Assembly: GCA_934572325.1 (NCBI GenBank)
Contig: CAKTKT010000040.1
Coordinates: 1-17,224, forward strand
Reading direction: 5' to 3'
Length of the DNA stretch: 17,224 bases
DNA from: an uncultured Oscillospiraceae bacterium
Lineage (GTDB): Bacteria > Bacillota > Clostridia > Oscillospirales > Oscillospiraceae
Shown: positions 8,175 through 15,142 of the stretch, in pieces
Numbering within the stretch: the first letter of the stretch is position 1
How the letters are laid out: each line of letters starts with the position of its first letter
The notes under the pieces: generated by a model
Seen by the model: only the letters and a program-made list of their open reading frames with translations
Told to the model about the DNA's origin: nothing
Databases searched by the model: none
Translations under genes and position numbers: made by a program

Positions 8175-9479
8175 TTACATAATTATTTCCTTGATGAGCC
8201 TCGGCTGAGCGACGGGGGAAGCGGAAAATTCGTAGCAGCGCATAAGGCTCTCTGCGGTCTTCGCGGCGGAGGGCGCGTCTGCGGCGTGGATCTCGGCAAG
8301 CGCCTCGCCGGCGGAGACCTGCTCGCCCACCTTTTTGCGCAGGATGACGCCGACGGAGAGATCGATCACGCTCTCCTTCGTCGCTCTGCCGCCGCCGAGG
8401 TGCATCGACACGAGCCCGACCTCGTCCGCCTCGATGTGCTTCACCCAGCCGCTCTCGGGAGACTTGACCTCCAGCACGACGGGTGCGGCGGGGAGACGGG
8501 CGGTGTCCGAAACGTCGCGCCTGTCGCCGCCCTGCCCCTCCACGAGATCGCCCAGCTTTGTAAGCGCCGAGCCGTCGTCCACCGACCTTTGCAGCATTTC
8601 GCGCGCAGCGGCGCTGTCGGGGGCGATGCCGCCGGTCGTCAGTATGCAGCTTCCCAGCGTCAGGCACAGCTCCAGAAGATCGCCGCGCGTCTCGCCCTTG
8701 AGAACGCTTATCGCCTCCTTGACCTCCAGCGCGTTGCCGATGCAGCGCCCGAGCGGCTGATCCATGTCGGTGATGCACGCCGCAACACGCCGCCCCGCGC
8801 CCTTGCCGATGCCCACCATCGTCTGCGCGAGCACCCGCGCCTCCTCCTCCGTTTTCATGAACGCGCCCGAGCCGCACTTCACGTCCAGCACGATAACGTC
8901 CGCGCCGGAGGCGAGCTTCTTGGACATGATGGAGCTTGCGATGAGCGGCACGCTCGGCACTGTGCCGGTCACGTCGCGCAGGGCGTACAGCTTCTTGTCC
9001 GCAGGGTCGAGATCGGCGGTCTGCCCGATGATGGCGATGCCGAGACGGTTGACGTTTTCAAAAAACTGCTCGTCCGTCAGCGCCGTGGAGAAGTTGGGGA
9101 AGCTCTCCAGCTTGTCTATCGTCCCCCCCGTGTGCCCCAGCCCGCGTCCGGACATTTTTGCGATCTTCACGCCGCACGCGGCGACCATCGGGCAGAGGAT
9201 GAGACTTGTCTTGTCGCCCACGCCGCCGGTGGAGTGCTTGTCGCCCTTTATGCCCTTTATGGGGCTGAGATCGAGCGTGTCGCCGGAGTGCTCCATCGAG
9301 AGCGTGAGATTGAGCGTCTCCTCGCTGTCCATGCCCGCGAAGAGTATCGCCATGCACATCGCGGACATCTGGTAATCGGGGATGCCGCCGCGCGTGTAGC
9401 TTTGTATCATGAAGTCTATTTCCTCGCCGGTCAGTCTGCCGCCGTCGCGCTTTTTTGCGATAAGATCTGTCATTTGCAT
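8175..9479 (-). CDS. pdp: Pyrimidine-nucleoside phosphorylase (thymidine/uridine phosphorylase)
   Basis: Cytoplasmic salvage enzyme that splits pyrimidine (deoxy)nucleosides with phosphate into base and (deoxy)ribose 1-phosphate. At 434 residues it is full length. DKHSTGGVGDKTSL at 80-93 is the phosphate-binding loop, SGRGLGHTGGTIDKLE at 110-125 the family signature, and ALRDVTGT at 166-173 with ASSIMSKK at 181-188 the base-binding region. The C-terminal biotinyl-like alpha/beta domain includes GGGRATKESVIDLSVG. Closer resemblance to Bacillus Pdp than to E. coli DeoA is a judgement from memory of the sequences. The start ATG at 9479 lies 10 bases after GGAGGA. No other deo-operon gene is adjacent, so it appears to be a stand-alone salvage gene with its own promoter. 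Confidence 0.96.
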   Translation of the reverse strand: MQMTDLIAKKRDGGRLTGEEIDFMIQSYTRGGIPDYQMSAMCMAILFAGMDSEETLNLTLSMEHSGDTLDLSPIKGIKGDKHSTGGVGDKTSLILCPMVAACGVKIAKMSGRGLGHTGGTIDKLESFPNFSTALTDEQFFENVNRLGIAIIGQTADLDPADKKLYALRDVTGTVPSVPLIASSIMSKKLASGADVIVLDVKCGSGAFMKTEEEARVLAQTMVGIGKGAGRRVAACITDMDQPLGRCIGNALEVKEAISVLKGETRGDLLELCLTLGSCILTTGGIAPDSAAAREMLQRSVDDGSALTKLGDLVEGQGGDRRDVSDTARLPAAPVVLEVKSPESGWVKHIEADEVGLVSMHLGGGRATKESVIDLSVGVILRKKVGEQVSAGEALAEIHAADAPSAAKTAESLMRCYEFSASPVAQPRLIKEIIM

Positions 9480-9521
9480 AGTATATACGTCCTCCGAGTG
9501 TCTCTTTTTATGTAATATAAC

Positions 9522-9550
9522 ATTATATCATGTTCCGCGCACAAGCTCAA
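9522..9550 (-). promoter_or_regulatory. Extended -10 promoter of pdp
   Basis: On the minus strand, -35 TTGAGC (9545-9550), a 17-base spacer ending in TGA, and perfect -10 TATAAT (9522-9527), giving an extended TGN -10. The -35 overlaps the stop codon of the upstream gene. Confidence 0.75.
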
Positions 9551-10128
9551 TAGCGAAATAGCATATATACCGCGCCGTCTATGCGCCGCAGCACAGCGCC
9601 CGGGGTGCGGCGGCGCAGCTTTGCCGGAATGGCGATGATGCAGCCCTGCCCGTCAAAGGCGGTGAGCGTTCCGTCCGGACGCTTGAACCACAGCAGCTCC
9701 GCCGCGTCGTCGGGTATCGGCGGTGCGGCGGGGGAGGAAGAGCCCTCGACAGCCGCCGCGCTCACGCTCACTGGTGCGCTCGCGGGCTTCGCCGCGGCGG
9801 GCGCAGCGCCCGCGGCATCCGGCGCGGGCGTTGCCGCGTCGGTCTGTGCCCGCGCCTTTCCCGTCTCCGCCGCGCCCGACGGCGCGGCGTACTCTATCGT
9901 CTCCGGCAGCGCGGCGCACTCGCGGCGGGTCAGTCTGCGGCGCAGGTACATCCCGCCGCTCCACGGCTGCATCACGCCGAGATAGCCCTCGCGCCCGCCG
10001 CCGTAGACGGACAGGCGCACAAGCCCCTCGCGCCCGGGCACGCTCGCCTCGAACACCGTGAACAGCCCCTCCGTCGTCACATTCAGCGTCCCCGCCGCCG
10101 CGCCGCCCATCATGACAGGGTACTCCAT
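9547..10128 (-). CDS. Unrecognised protein with two small domains joined by an Ala/Pro linker
   Basis: A 193-residue, probably cytoplasmic protein; no signal peptide or membrane segment is visible. The ATG at 10128 is preceded by GGGAGG; the in-frame TTG further upstream lies before that ribosome site and is rejected. Residues ~1-85 form a beta-rich domain (GLFTVFEAS, YLGVMQPWSGGMYLRRRL). Residues ~85-145 are a low-complexity Ala/Pro/Ser linker. Residues ~147-193 form a second small module (LLWFKRPDGTLTAFDG, ending VYMLFRY). I recognise no family. The two ends look structured and share a glycine-turn beta-strand character, but I see no catalytic motif. It lies 67 bases after mazF, with a hairpin in the gap, and is probably co-transcribed with it. 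Confidence 0.75.
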   Translation of the reverse strand: MEYPVMMGGAAAGTLNVTTEGLFTVFEASVPGREGLVRLSVYGGGREGYLGVMQPWSGGMYLRRRLTRRECAALPETIEYAAPSGAAETGKARAQTDAATPAPDAAGAAPAAAKPASAPVSVSAAAVEGSSSPAAPPIPDDAAELLWFKRPDGTLTAFDGQGCIIAIPAKLRRRTPGAVLRRIDGAVYMLFRY

Positions 10129-10156
10129 ACGCGCTCCGCCTCCCAAATGCCAGAAT

Positions 10157-10185
10157 GTCCCCGTTCACATTGTATGAACGGGGAC
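10157..10185. other. Perfect hairpin without a U-tract between mazF and the next gene
   Basis: An 11-bp perfect inverted repeat (GTCCCCGTTCA at 10157-10167, TGAACGGGGAC at 10175-10185) with a 7-base loop. Neither side has a T-run, so it is a poor intrinsic terminator. It sits about 20 bases before the GGGAGG ribosome site of the downstream gene. An RNA-stability hairpin, processing site or dispersed palindromic repeat are all possible. Confidence 0.6.
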
Positions 10186-10195
10186 AGGTTCAATA

Positions 10196-10546
10196 TTATA
10201 TCGTGCCGCCCAGACCGAAGCTCACCGCGAGCGCATTGTCCACGGCGGTCATGGTGCCGTCGTCCAGCCTGCCCATCCGCTCGCGCAGACGGGATTTGTC
10301 TATCGTGCGTATCTGTTCGAGCAGTATGACGCTGTCGCGGTTGAGCCCGACGCTCTGCGCCGTCAGCTCTATGTGCGTCGGCAGACGCGCCTTGCCTATC
10401 TGGCTGGTTATCGCGGCGGCGATGACGGTTGGGCTGTGCTTGTTGCCGGTGTCGTTCTGCACGATGAGCACCGGACGCATCCCGCCCTGCTCGCTGCCCA
10501 CGACGGGGCTGAGATCGGCGTAATAAATATCTCCTCGTTTGACCAT
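10196..10546 (-). CDS. mazF: MazF/PemK-family endoribonuclease toxin (EndoA/NdoA type)
   Basis: A 116-residue mRNA interferase, the same length as B. subtilis EndoA (NdoA) and very similar from end to end. MVKRGDIYYADLSPVVGSEQ starts the fold, GGMRPVLIVQND carries the catalytic-loop Arg, AAAITSQ the conserved Thr/Ser strand, and LLEQIRTIDK the conserved C-terminal strand. The ATG at 10546 lies 10 bases after GGAG; the GTG at 10555 falls within the ribosome site and is rejected. EndoA-type toxins cut single-stranded mRNA at U-rich sites. In Bacillus the MazE-like antitoxin is immediately upstream, but none is found between this gene and the next protein gene 359 bases upstream, where a repeat element sits. 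It is therefore an orphan toxin gene here. Confidence 0.95.
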   Translation of the reverse strand: MVKRGDIYYADLSPVVGSEQGGMRPVLIVQNDTGNKHSPTVIAAAITSQIGKARLPTHIELTAQSVGLNRDSVILLEQIRTIDKSRLRERMGRLDDGTMTAVDNALAVSFGLGGTI

Positions 10547-10576
10547 GCGTTTCACACTCCGTGAAAATGATAGCCC

Positions 10577-10592
10577 ATTACATCATATGTAA
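10577..10592 (-). promoter_or_regulatory. Candidate mazF promoter -10 with overlapping palindrome
   Basis: TTACAT-CAT-ATGTAA (10578-10592) is a 6+6 inverted repeat. On the minus strand it overlaps an extended -10 (TGA TGTAAT, -10 at 10577-10582), with a start near 10570 and a leader of about 24 bases. No good -35 is visible. A repressor bound here would block transcription. Confidence 0.35.
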
Positions 10593-10638
10593 CAGCACTA
10601 CAATTTTCCCACGTTATGAGAAAAAATATACACAGCGC

Positions 10639-10660
10639 AAAAACCGCCCAATAGGACGGT
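10639..10660 (-). terminator. Intrinsic terminator at the left end of the repeat element
   Basis: On the minus strand ACCGTCC-TATT-GGGCGGT (10643-10660), with one G-U wobble, is followed by TTTTTGCG. It would end transcripts coming from the plsC-SDR-EIIC operon before mazF. Confidence 0.65.
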
Positions 10661-10889
10661 CGCAGTCTGTCAAAAAAGCCTTCTCCTTGAGGAGAAGGTG
10701 GTTCGCGGAGCGAACCGGATGAGGTGTTTTCAGTGCACGAAATGTATGATTTTCAGCAAAATACGGCACTTTTCCACCTCATCAGTCGCCTGTGGCGACA
10801 GCCTCCCCTCAAGGGGAAGCCTTTAAAAGAACGGTTTTTGTTGGAGCTTTCGATTCTTTGACAGACTGTGACCGCCCGATAGGGCGGTC
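10643..10889. repeat. Nested palindromic repeat element of about 247 bp (MITE/REP-like)
   Basis: Fills most of the gap between mazF and the EIIC gene and has no reading frame of its own. Paired outer arms CAGTCTGTCAAA (10663-10674) and TTTGACAGACTG (10857-10868) are flanked by hairpins of the ACCGCCC/GGGCGGT type at both ends. Inside are self-complementary blocks CCTTCTCC-TTGA-GGAGAAGG, GGTTCG/CGAACC, GTCGCC-TGT-GGCGAC and CCCC-TCAA-GGGG, plus GATGAGGTG pairing with CACCTCATC across the centre. Similar palindromic blocks are, from memory, common in intergenic regions of gut Clostridia. No target-site duplication is obvious. It carries a working-looking terminator on its left edge. Confidence 0.8.
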
Positions 10890-10904
10890 GAGGGGCATAG
10901 AATA

Positions 10905-12014
10905 TTACAGATCGAGCTTCATGTCGCCGTCGCGCACCCAGCCTAAGCGGCGGCACAGCGCGTCCACCGGCAGGCTCACCGCGACGGGCAGCACCACGGC
11001 GATCAGCGCGAGCCCTATCCAGTCCGTCGCCGTCGGCGTTATCGCCGACGCGCCCGCCGCGAGCGCGGCGGCGCTCGGCTCCATCCAGCCCGTCCACACG
11101 CCGATAGGACCGCACAGGCAGCAAGTGCCCATGCCGGAGTTGATGGCGGCGCCGTTCATCTGCATTTTGAAAATGCAGGTGGCGATCGGACCTGTGACGG
11201 CGCTGGCGACTGTCGGGGCGATCCAGATGCGCGGGTTTCGGATGATGTTGCCCATTTGCAGCATCGACGTGCCTAGCCCCTGCGACACAGCGCCGCCCCA
11301 GCCGTTGTCGCGGAAGCTCACCGCGGCGAAGCCCACCATCTGCGCACAGCAGCCCGCCACAGCCGCGCCGCCCGCCAGACCCGTCAGCGACAGCGCCGCG
11401 CATATCGCCGCCGACGATATGGGCAGCGTCAGCGCAACGCCGACGATCACGGACACGAGCACGCCCATGACAAAGGGCTGCTGCTCGGTTGCCCACATGA
11501 TGATGCTGCCGACCCAGCTTGCGGCTTTTCCTATGGGCGCGGCGACGACGAACGCCAGCCCCACGCCCACGAGAATGGTCACGAGCGGCGTGACGAGGAT
11601 GTCCACCTTCGTCTCCTTGTACACCGCCTTGCCGAACTCCGCCGCGATAACGGCGGTCACGAGCACCGCGAGCGGACCGCCCGCGCCGCCCATCTGGTTT
11701 GTGGCATAGCCCACCGCCGCGAGGGAGAAGAGCACCATGCCCGGCGCGTGCAGCACGTGCCCGATGGCGACCGCCATTGCCGGACCCACCATCGCGGACG
11801 CGCAGGCGCCTATCGTGTACCCCTTGCCGTTCAGCTCAAAAATGAGCGCCGTCAGGAAGCCGATGCTGAACTGCTTTCCGACGGTGTCGAGTATCGTGCC
11901 GATAAGCAGCGAGCAGAAAAGCCCCTGCGCCATCGCGCTGAGCGTGTCCACGCCGTAGCGGCGGAGAGAGATCTCAATGTCCTTGCGCCGGAGGAAGGCC
12001 TTGAATTTGCTCAT
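10905..12014 (-). CDS. PTS_EIIC_2-family (PfoR-like) membrane transporter subunit
   Basis: A 369-residue polytopic inner-membrane protein with about ten Gly/Ala-rich helices, matching the PTS EIIC_2 family that includes Clostridium perfringens PfoR. Helpful stretches are MVGPAMAVAIGHVL near 75-88, GYATNQMGGAGGPLAV near 102-117, NPRIWIAPTVASAVTGP near 268-284 and MNGAAINSGMGTCCLCGP near 294-311. The start ATG is preceded by GGGAG. No EIIA, EIIB or HPr gene is near, so phosphotransferase function is not shown; the substrate is unknown, and a sugar or small-molecule transport role rests only on family membership. It lies 36 bases after the SDR gene and probably ends the plsC operon, with hairpins of the repeat element downstream. 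Confidence 0.87.
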   Translation of the reverse strand: MSKFKAFLRRKDIEISLRRYGVDTLSAMAQGLFCSLLIGTILDTVGKQFSIGFLTALIFELNGKGYTIGACASAMVGPAMAVAIGHVLHAPGMVLFSLAAVGYATNQMGGAGGPLAVLVTAVIAAEFGKAVYKETKVDILVTPLVTILVGVGLAFVVAAPIGKAASWVGSIIMWATEQQPFVMGVLVSVIVGVALTLPISSAAICAALSLTGLAGGAAVAGCCAQMVGFAAVSFRDNGWGGAVSQGLGTSMLQMGNIIRNPRIWIAPTVASAVTGPIATCIFKMQMNGAAINSGMGTCCLCGPIGVWTGWMEPSAAALAAGASAITPTATDWIGLALIAVVLPVAVSLPVDALCRRLGWVRDGDMKLDL

Positions 12015-12050
12015 CTGTCTGCACTCCCATACTATATTTTATATATTATT

Positions 12051-12782
12051 TCAGATTATAAAGCCGCCGTCTATGCCGAGCACCTGCCCCGTGACGTATT
12101 CCGCGCGCGCGAGGTAGAGTATGCCCTCGGCGATCTCGCGCGGTGCGCCGAGACGACCGACGGGGATAACGCCGCGCGCAAGCTCCGTCAGCGTCTCCTC
12201 GCCCAGCACCTTGACCATGTCCGTGTCTATCACGCCGGGGGCGACGGCGTTCACGCGGATGCCGGACTGGGCAAGCTCCGCCGCGAGGGAGCGCGTCAAG
12301 CCGACGATGGCGTGCTTTGTCGCGGAATATGCCGCCTCGCACGACGCGCCGTGCCGCCCCCAGATGGAGCTGACGTTCACGATGCAGCCCGCGTGCTCGT
12401 GCAGCATATGCCCCAGCGTCTCCTGCGTTGTGTTGAAGCAGCCGCCGAGGTTGACGGCGAATATCCGCTGCCAGTATTCCGGCGTGACGTCCTGAAACTG
12501 CTGCTGGCGGGCGACGCCGGCGTTATTGACCAGCAGCGTCACGTATCCGAGCTCGCGCTCCACCGCGCGCACCATCGCCGCCACCGCCGCGCGGTCGGCA
12601 ACGTCGGCTCTATAATACATCGCCTCATGTCCCGCGCTGCGCAGCTCGCTTGCAAGCCCGCGCGCGAGATCGACGCGCTCTATGCAGTTTATACACACGC
12701 TCCACCCGTTTTCGGCGAGCAGCCGCGCCGTCGCCGCGCCTATGCCGCGCGAAGAGCCGGTTATCAGTGCAACGTTTTTCAT
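12051..12782 (-). CDS. Short-chain dehydrogenase/reductase, possibly EF-P 5-aminopentanone reductase (YmfI type)
   Basis: A 243-residue classical SDR that reduces a carbonyl with NAD(P)H in the cytoplasm. TGSSRGIG at 8-15 binds the nucleotide, NNAG is at 86-89, and the catalytic triad is Ser139, Tyr152 and Lys156 (YSATK). Overall it is FabG-like, but WGRHGASCEAAYSATK and the ending GIDGGFII resemble YmfI-type EF-P 5-aminopentanone reductases as I recall them. Fatty-acid FabG normally sits in a fab cluster, which is absent here, although the next gene upstream is the lipid acyltransferase plsC. I favour SDR with the YmfI role as the leading but unproven option. GGAGGG precedes the ATG at 12782, and only 19 bases separate it from plsC. 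Confidence 0.9.
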   Translation of the reverse strand: MKNVALITGSSRGIGAATARLLAENGWSVCINCIERVDLARGLASELRSAGHEAMYYRADVADRAAVAAMVRAVERELGYVTLLVNNAGVARQQQFQDVTPEYWQRIFAVNLGGCFNTTQETLGHMLHEHAGCIVNVSSIWGRHGASCEAAYSATKHAIVGLTRSLAAELAQSGIRVNAVAPGVIDTDMVKVLGEETLTELARGVIPVGRLGAPREIAEGILYLARAEYVTGQVLGIDGGFII

Positions 12783-12801
12783 TCAACGCTCCCTCCGCTC
12801 T

Positions 12802-13605
12802 TCAGACCGCGGCGGCAAGATGGCGCTCGATGAGCGCGCGGCTGTAGTCGGCAAGCTCGTGCGTGGACATTTCCTTCACGCGCTCGGCGGGGATAAGCTC
12901 CAGAATGTCGAGATACACGTCCGTCACGCGGCGCAGGGCGTTTTTCGCAATGCTCTCGCTGCCGCGTATACACGCCACGGCGAGCGGCACGTTTGCCCTC
13001 TGCGCTATCTTGAACGAGCCCGCGTGGAACGGCAGCAGCGCCCCGTCGCGCGAGCGCGTCCCCTCAGGATAGATGCCGACGGAGCACACGCCGCGCTTGA
13101 TATAGTCCGCCGCCTGGAGGATGGTGGTGAGCGCGTTGCGGTCGTTCTCCCTGTCTATCGAAAGGCAGCCCGCGCCGTGCGCGATGCGCCCGACGAACGG
13201 CAGCGCCATGTTGGAGGGCTTGGAGATGAACGCGATGTCGTACCTTTTCAGCCGGTTGAGGACAATGAGCGGGTCAAAGCCGGAGCGGTGGTTGCTGATG
13301 AAAACGAAGCGCCCCGCGTCGGGCAGCTTGTCCAGCCCCGTGATGTGCGTGCGCACCCAGCAGTAGCCGAGAATGAGCCCCGTCATGCCCACGCAGGCGG
13401 AGCGGCACAGCGGATTCTGCTTGACAAGGGGCTTGGTGTTGCTCACGAACAGCGACATGACCGCCACAAAGAGAATGTACACCAGATTGAGCGCGACAAA
13501 GCTCGCCGCGAACACCAGCAGGCCCTTCCACATCACCGCGCCCGCGGCTTTCACATATATGACGGCAGCGATGACCGCAGCCGTGAGAAACGCAAGTATA
13601 AGCAT
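12802..13605 (-). CDS. plsC: 1-Acyl-sn-glycerol-3-phosphate acyltransferase (PlsC family)
   Basis: Membrane-bound acyltransferase that converts lysophosphatidic acid to phosphatidic acid in phospholipid synthesis. NHRSGFD carries the catalytic His106 and Asp111, and YPEGTRSR near 179-186 is the acceptor-binding motif. Two hydrophobic N-terminal helices precede the catalytic domain. The ATG at 13605 is preferred, giving 267 residues, because GGAGGG lies 10 bases upstream. The in-frame ATG at 13638 has no ribosome site and falls at the predicted transcript start. It heads an apparent operon with the SDR and EIIC-like genes. The family also contains lysophospholipid acyltransferases with other acceptors, so the exact substrate is assigned from motifs only. 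Confidence 0.93.
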   Translation of the reverse strand: MLILAFLTAAVIAAVIYVKAAGAVMWKGLLVFAASFVALNLVYILFVAVMSLFVSNTKPLVKQNPLCRSACVGMTGLILGYCWVRTHITGLDKLPDAGRFVFISNHRSGFDPLIVLNRLKRYDIAFISKPSNMALPFVGRIAHGAGCLSIDRENDRNALTTILQAADYIKRGVCSVGIYPEGTRSRDGALLPFHAGSFKIAQRANVPLAVACIRGSESIAKNALRRVTDVYLDILELIPAERVKEMSTHELADYSRALIERHLAAAV

Positions 13606-13646
13606 GAGTATATCGCCCTCCGGGGTTAAAAATTGCATTATTATTT

Positions 13647-13674
13647 ATAATAACATTTATTTTGCTTTTGCCAA
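13647..13674 (-). promoter_or_regulatory. Promoter of the plsC operon
   Basis: On the minus strand, -35 TTGGCA (13669-13674), a 16-base spacer, -10 TATTAT (13647-13652), each one mismatch from consensus. The transcript start near 13640 supports ATG 13605 as the plsC start. The promoter is divergent from the one at 13725-13753. Confidence 0.6.
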
Positions 13675-13724
13675 GATATATTTTAATAATTTGATGGATT
13701 GTTAACAAATTTTTGCCGCGGCTC

Positions 13725-13753
13725 TTGACTTTTGCGCACCGTGCCTATACCAT
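13725..13753 (+). promoter_or_regulatory. Promoter of the S24-like gene
   Basis: -35 TTGACT (13725-13730), a 17-base spacer, -10 TACCAT (13748-13753). It predicts a start near 13760, which excludes the upstream TTG at 13713 as initiation codon and fits the GTG at 13794. Confidence 0.6.
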
Positions 13754-13793
13754 ATCATATACAGTACAGGACGATGCGGGGGAGGTGTGCGCC

Positions 13794-14156
13794 GTGGCGG
13801 AGCAGCGCGGCTTTGAGGAGTATGAGCTTATCGACGCTTCGACCGCGCCGGAGGGGGCGCAGCTTGCCCTCACGCTGACGGACGACTGCATGCTGCCGTA
13901 TTTCCCGCAGGGCGGGCGCGTGTACGTCCGGTGCAGCGAAATGCCGGAGGAGTTCGGCGCGGGTGTGTTCATGTACCGAGGGCGCATACTCTGCCGCCAG
14001 TGGTGCGAGGATTATTCCGGCGCGCTGCACCTGCTCGCGGCGAATCCCGCGCGGCAGGGCGAAAGCCTGCGCATCCCCGCCGCCGAGCGCGGGGAGCTTG
14101 TGTGTCTCGGGCGCGTGATATACGCGACCGCGCTGCCGCGCCCGAGCTACGAATAG
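13794..14156 (+). CDS. S24/LexA C-terminal-like protein without DNA-binding domain
   Basis: The only plus-strand gene. The GTG start at 13794 follows GGGGGAGG at 8 bases, giving 120 residues. The chain follows the LexA/S24 peptidase fold order: ALTLTDDCMLPYFPQGGRVYVR at about 25-46, with no residue run needed beyond this core pattern, then a GVFMYRGRILCRQW hairpin at 57-70, LHLLAANP at 78-85, and a closing LGRVI strand at 105-109. In active members the first motif holds the catalytic Ser and the hairpin the catalytic Lys; here the aligned residues are Cys32 and Arg68, so Ser/Lys autoproteolysis is unlikely. There is no helix-turn-helix before it. It may bind or sense something as a solo fold, or be a decayed repressor. 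Divergent from plsC and closed by a strong terminator, it is a single-gene unit. Confidence 0.7.
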   Translation: MAEQRGFEEYELIDASTAPEGAQLALTLTDDCMLPYFPQGGRVYVRCSEMPEEFGAGVFMYRGRILCRQWCEDYSGALHLLAANPARQGESLRIPAAERGELVCLGRVIYATALPRPSYE

Positions 14157-14185
14157 TGCGGAGGGGCGGGATATGTTCATAATAT

Positions 14186-14234
14186 AAAATGAGCATTTGC
14201 GATAATCGTCATAAAATCGCAAATGCTCATTTTT
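14186..14234. terminator. Bidirectional intrinsic terminator between convergent genes
   Basis: Perfect 18-bp inverted repeat, arms 14186-14203 and 14216-14233, with a 12-base loop. It is flanked by A-rich sequence on the left and TTTTT on the right, so it can end both the plus-strand S24-like gene and the minus-strand DUF1275 gene. Confidence 0.93.
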
Positions 14235-14261
14235 GCGCGGCTCTGTAAATGCGCGGTCAGA

Positions 14262-14942
14262 TTATGCCTGGTCCTTTTTCCCGTGGATGAACATACACAG
14301 GAAGCTGACGGTCAGCAGTGCGCAGGACGCCCAGATCCCGCGCTCGCCGAGCGCGTGTGTCAGCAGCGCGCCGAAGCCCGCGCCGACAGCGAACAGCCCT
14401 ATCACGCCGAAGTAGGTCAGTGCCTTTTTCAGCACCTCCGGCTCGCGCGTGTGGAAGTAGACGCACAGCGCCTCCGTTCCGCTGCGCATATTGCCGATGC
14501 ACATGGTGCTCGCGTAGGCGTGCCCGCGCACCTTGCGGAACGTCTGCACCTGCATTGCGCAGACGAACGAGACCAGCGCGTTGGCAAGGGTGTTGCCCTC
14601 CTGCGGCAGAAAGCCGACGGCAAACAGCAGCACGATCTCGGCAAGGATGATGAGCTGCCGCCAGTGCACCTTTTCCATGTATTTATAATGCCGGTGGATA
14701 CACTCCGCGGCAAAAATGCCGACCATGAACGACAGCACGGGGATGAGATAGAGCAGACAGCGGGAAAAATCGCCCTCGAAGAGATAAGCGCCGGAGAGCA
14801 CGATGTTGCCCGTCTGCGCGTTGGCAAAGACCTTGCCGCGGCAGAGATATGTATAAGCGTCCTGCAGACCGCCGGAGAGAACGATGAACGCCGCCGTCAG
14901 CAGCGACTCCGACATCTGCGCGTGCAGCTTGGGAAAACGCAT
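14262..14942 (-). CDS. DUF1275 (YoaK-family) membrane protein
   Basis: A 226-residue protein with six predicted membrane helices. The family hallmark is present: GGLQDAYTYL near 24-33 followed by VFANAQTGNIVL near 38-49. A further conserved stretch is MQVQTFRKVRGHAYASTMCIGNMRSG near 129-154 in overall pattern. Function of the family is unknown; a transport role is often assumed. The ATG at 14942 has only a weak GGCGGTG ribosome site and begins 4 bases after the stop of a 52-residue reading frame. It is probably translated by coupling to that frame and shares its promoter at 15143-15171. Its transcript ends at the bidirectional hairpin. Confidence 0.9.
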   Translation of the reverse strand: MRFPKLHAQMSESLLTAAFIVLSGGLQDAYTYLCRGKVFANAQTGNIVLSGAYLFEGDFSRCLLYLIPVLSFMVGIFAAECIHRHYKYMEKVHWRQLIILAEIVLLFAVGFLPQEGNTLANALVSFVCAMQVQTFRKVRGHAYASTMCIGNMRSGTEALCVYFHTREPEVLKKALTYFGVIGLFAVGAGFGALLTHALGERGIWASCALLTVSFLCMFIHGKKDQA

Positions 14943-14946
14943 ACCG

Positions 14947-15105
14947 TCACCGCCGGACTTCCGCCGAGGTGCTTTTCACGGGCGCGCCGCCCGCCCTGCC
15001 TTTATGCAGGGTGCGCTCTGCCGCAATAAGCCGCGGCGCTGTCTGCCCCTGCGCCGCGCAGCGCAGAAAACCGCCGCCATAGTCGTAACGGAAAGGTGTA
15101 TTCAT
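14947..15105 (-). CDS. Small protein of 52 residues, unrecognised
   Basis: The ATG at 15105 lies 8 bases after a full AGGAGG, about 30 bases downstream of a near-perfect promoter, so it is very likely translated. The product begins MNTPFRYDYGGGFLRC, is basic in its second half and has no signal peptide or membrane helix. I recognise no family. The stop lies 4 bases before the DUF1275 start, whose own ribosome site is weak, which suggests translational coupling: either a partner of the membrane protein or a regulatory leader. The longer in-frame extension upstream of 15105 precedes the ribosome site and is rejected. Confidence 0.65.
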   Translation of the reverse strand: MNTPFRYDYGGGFLRCAAQGQTAPRLIAAERTLHKGRAGGAPVKSTSAEVRR

Positions 15106-15142
15106 GCTGTAAGCCTCCTGTGCAGTCGGATTTTTCGCCAAG

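Noticed and set aside
13606..13638. Earlier ATG for plsC
   Set aside because: No ribosome site, and it falls at the predicted transcript start; ATG 13605 has GGAGGG.
13713..13793. TTG-initiated extension of the S24-like protein
   Set aside because: It overlaps the -35/-10 promoter and precedes the GGGGGAGG ribosome site.
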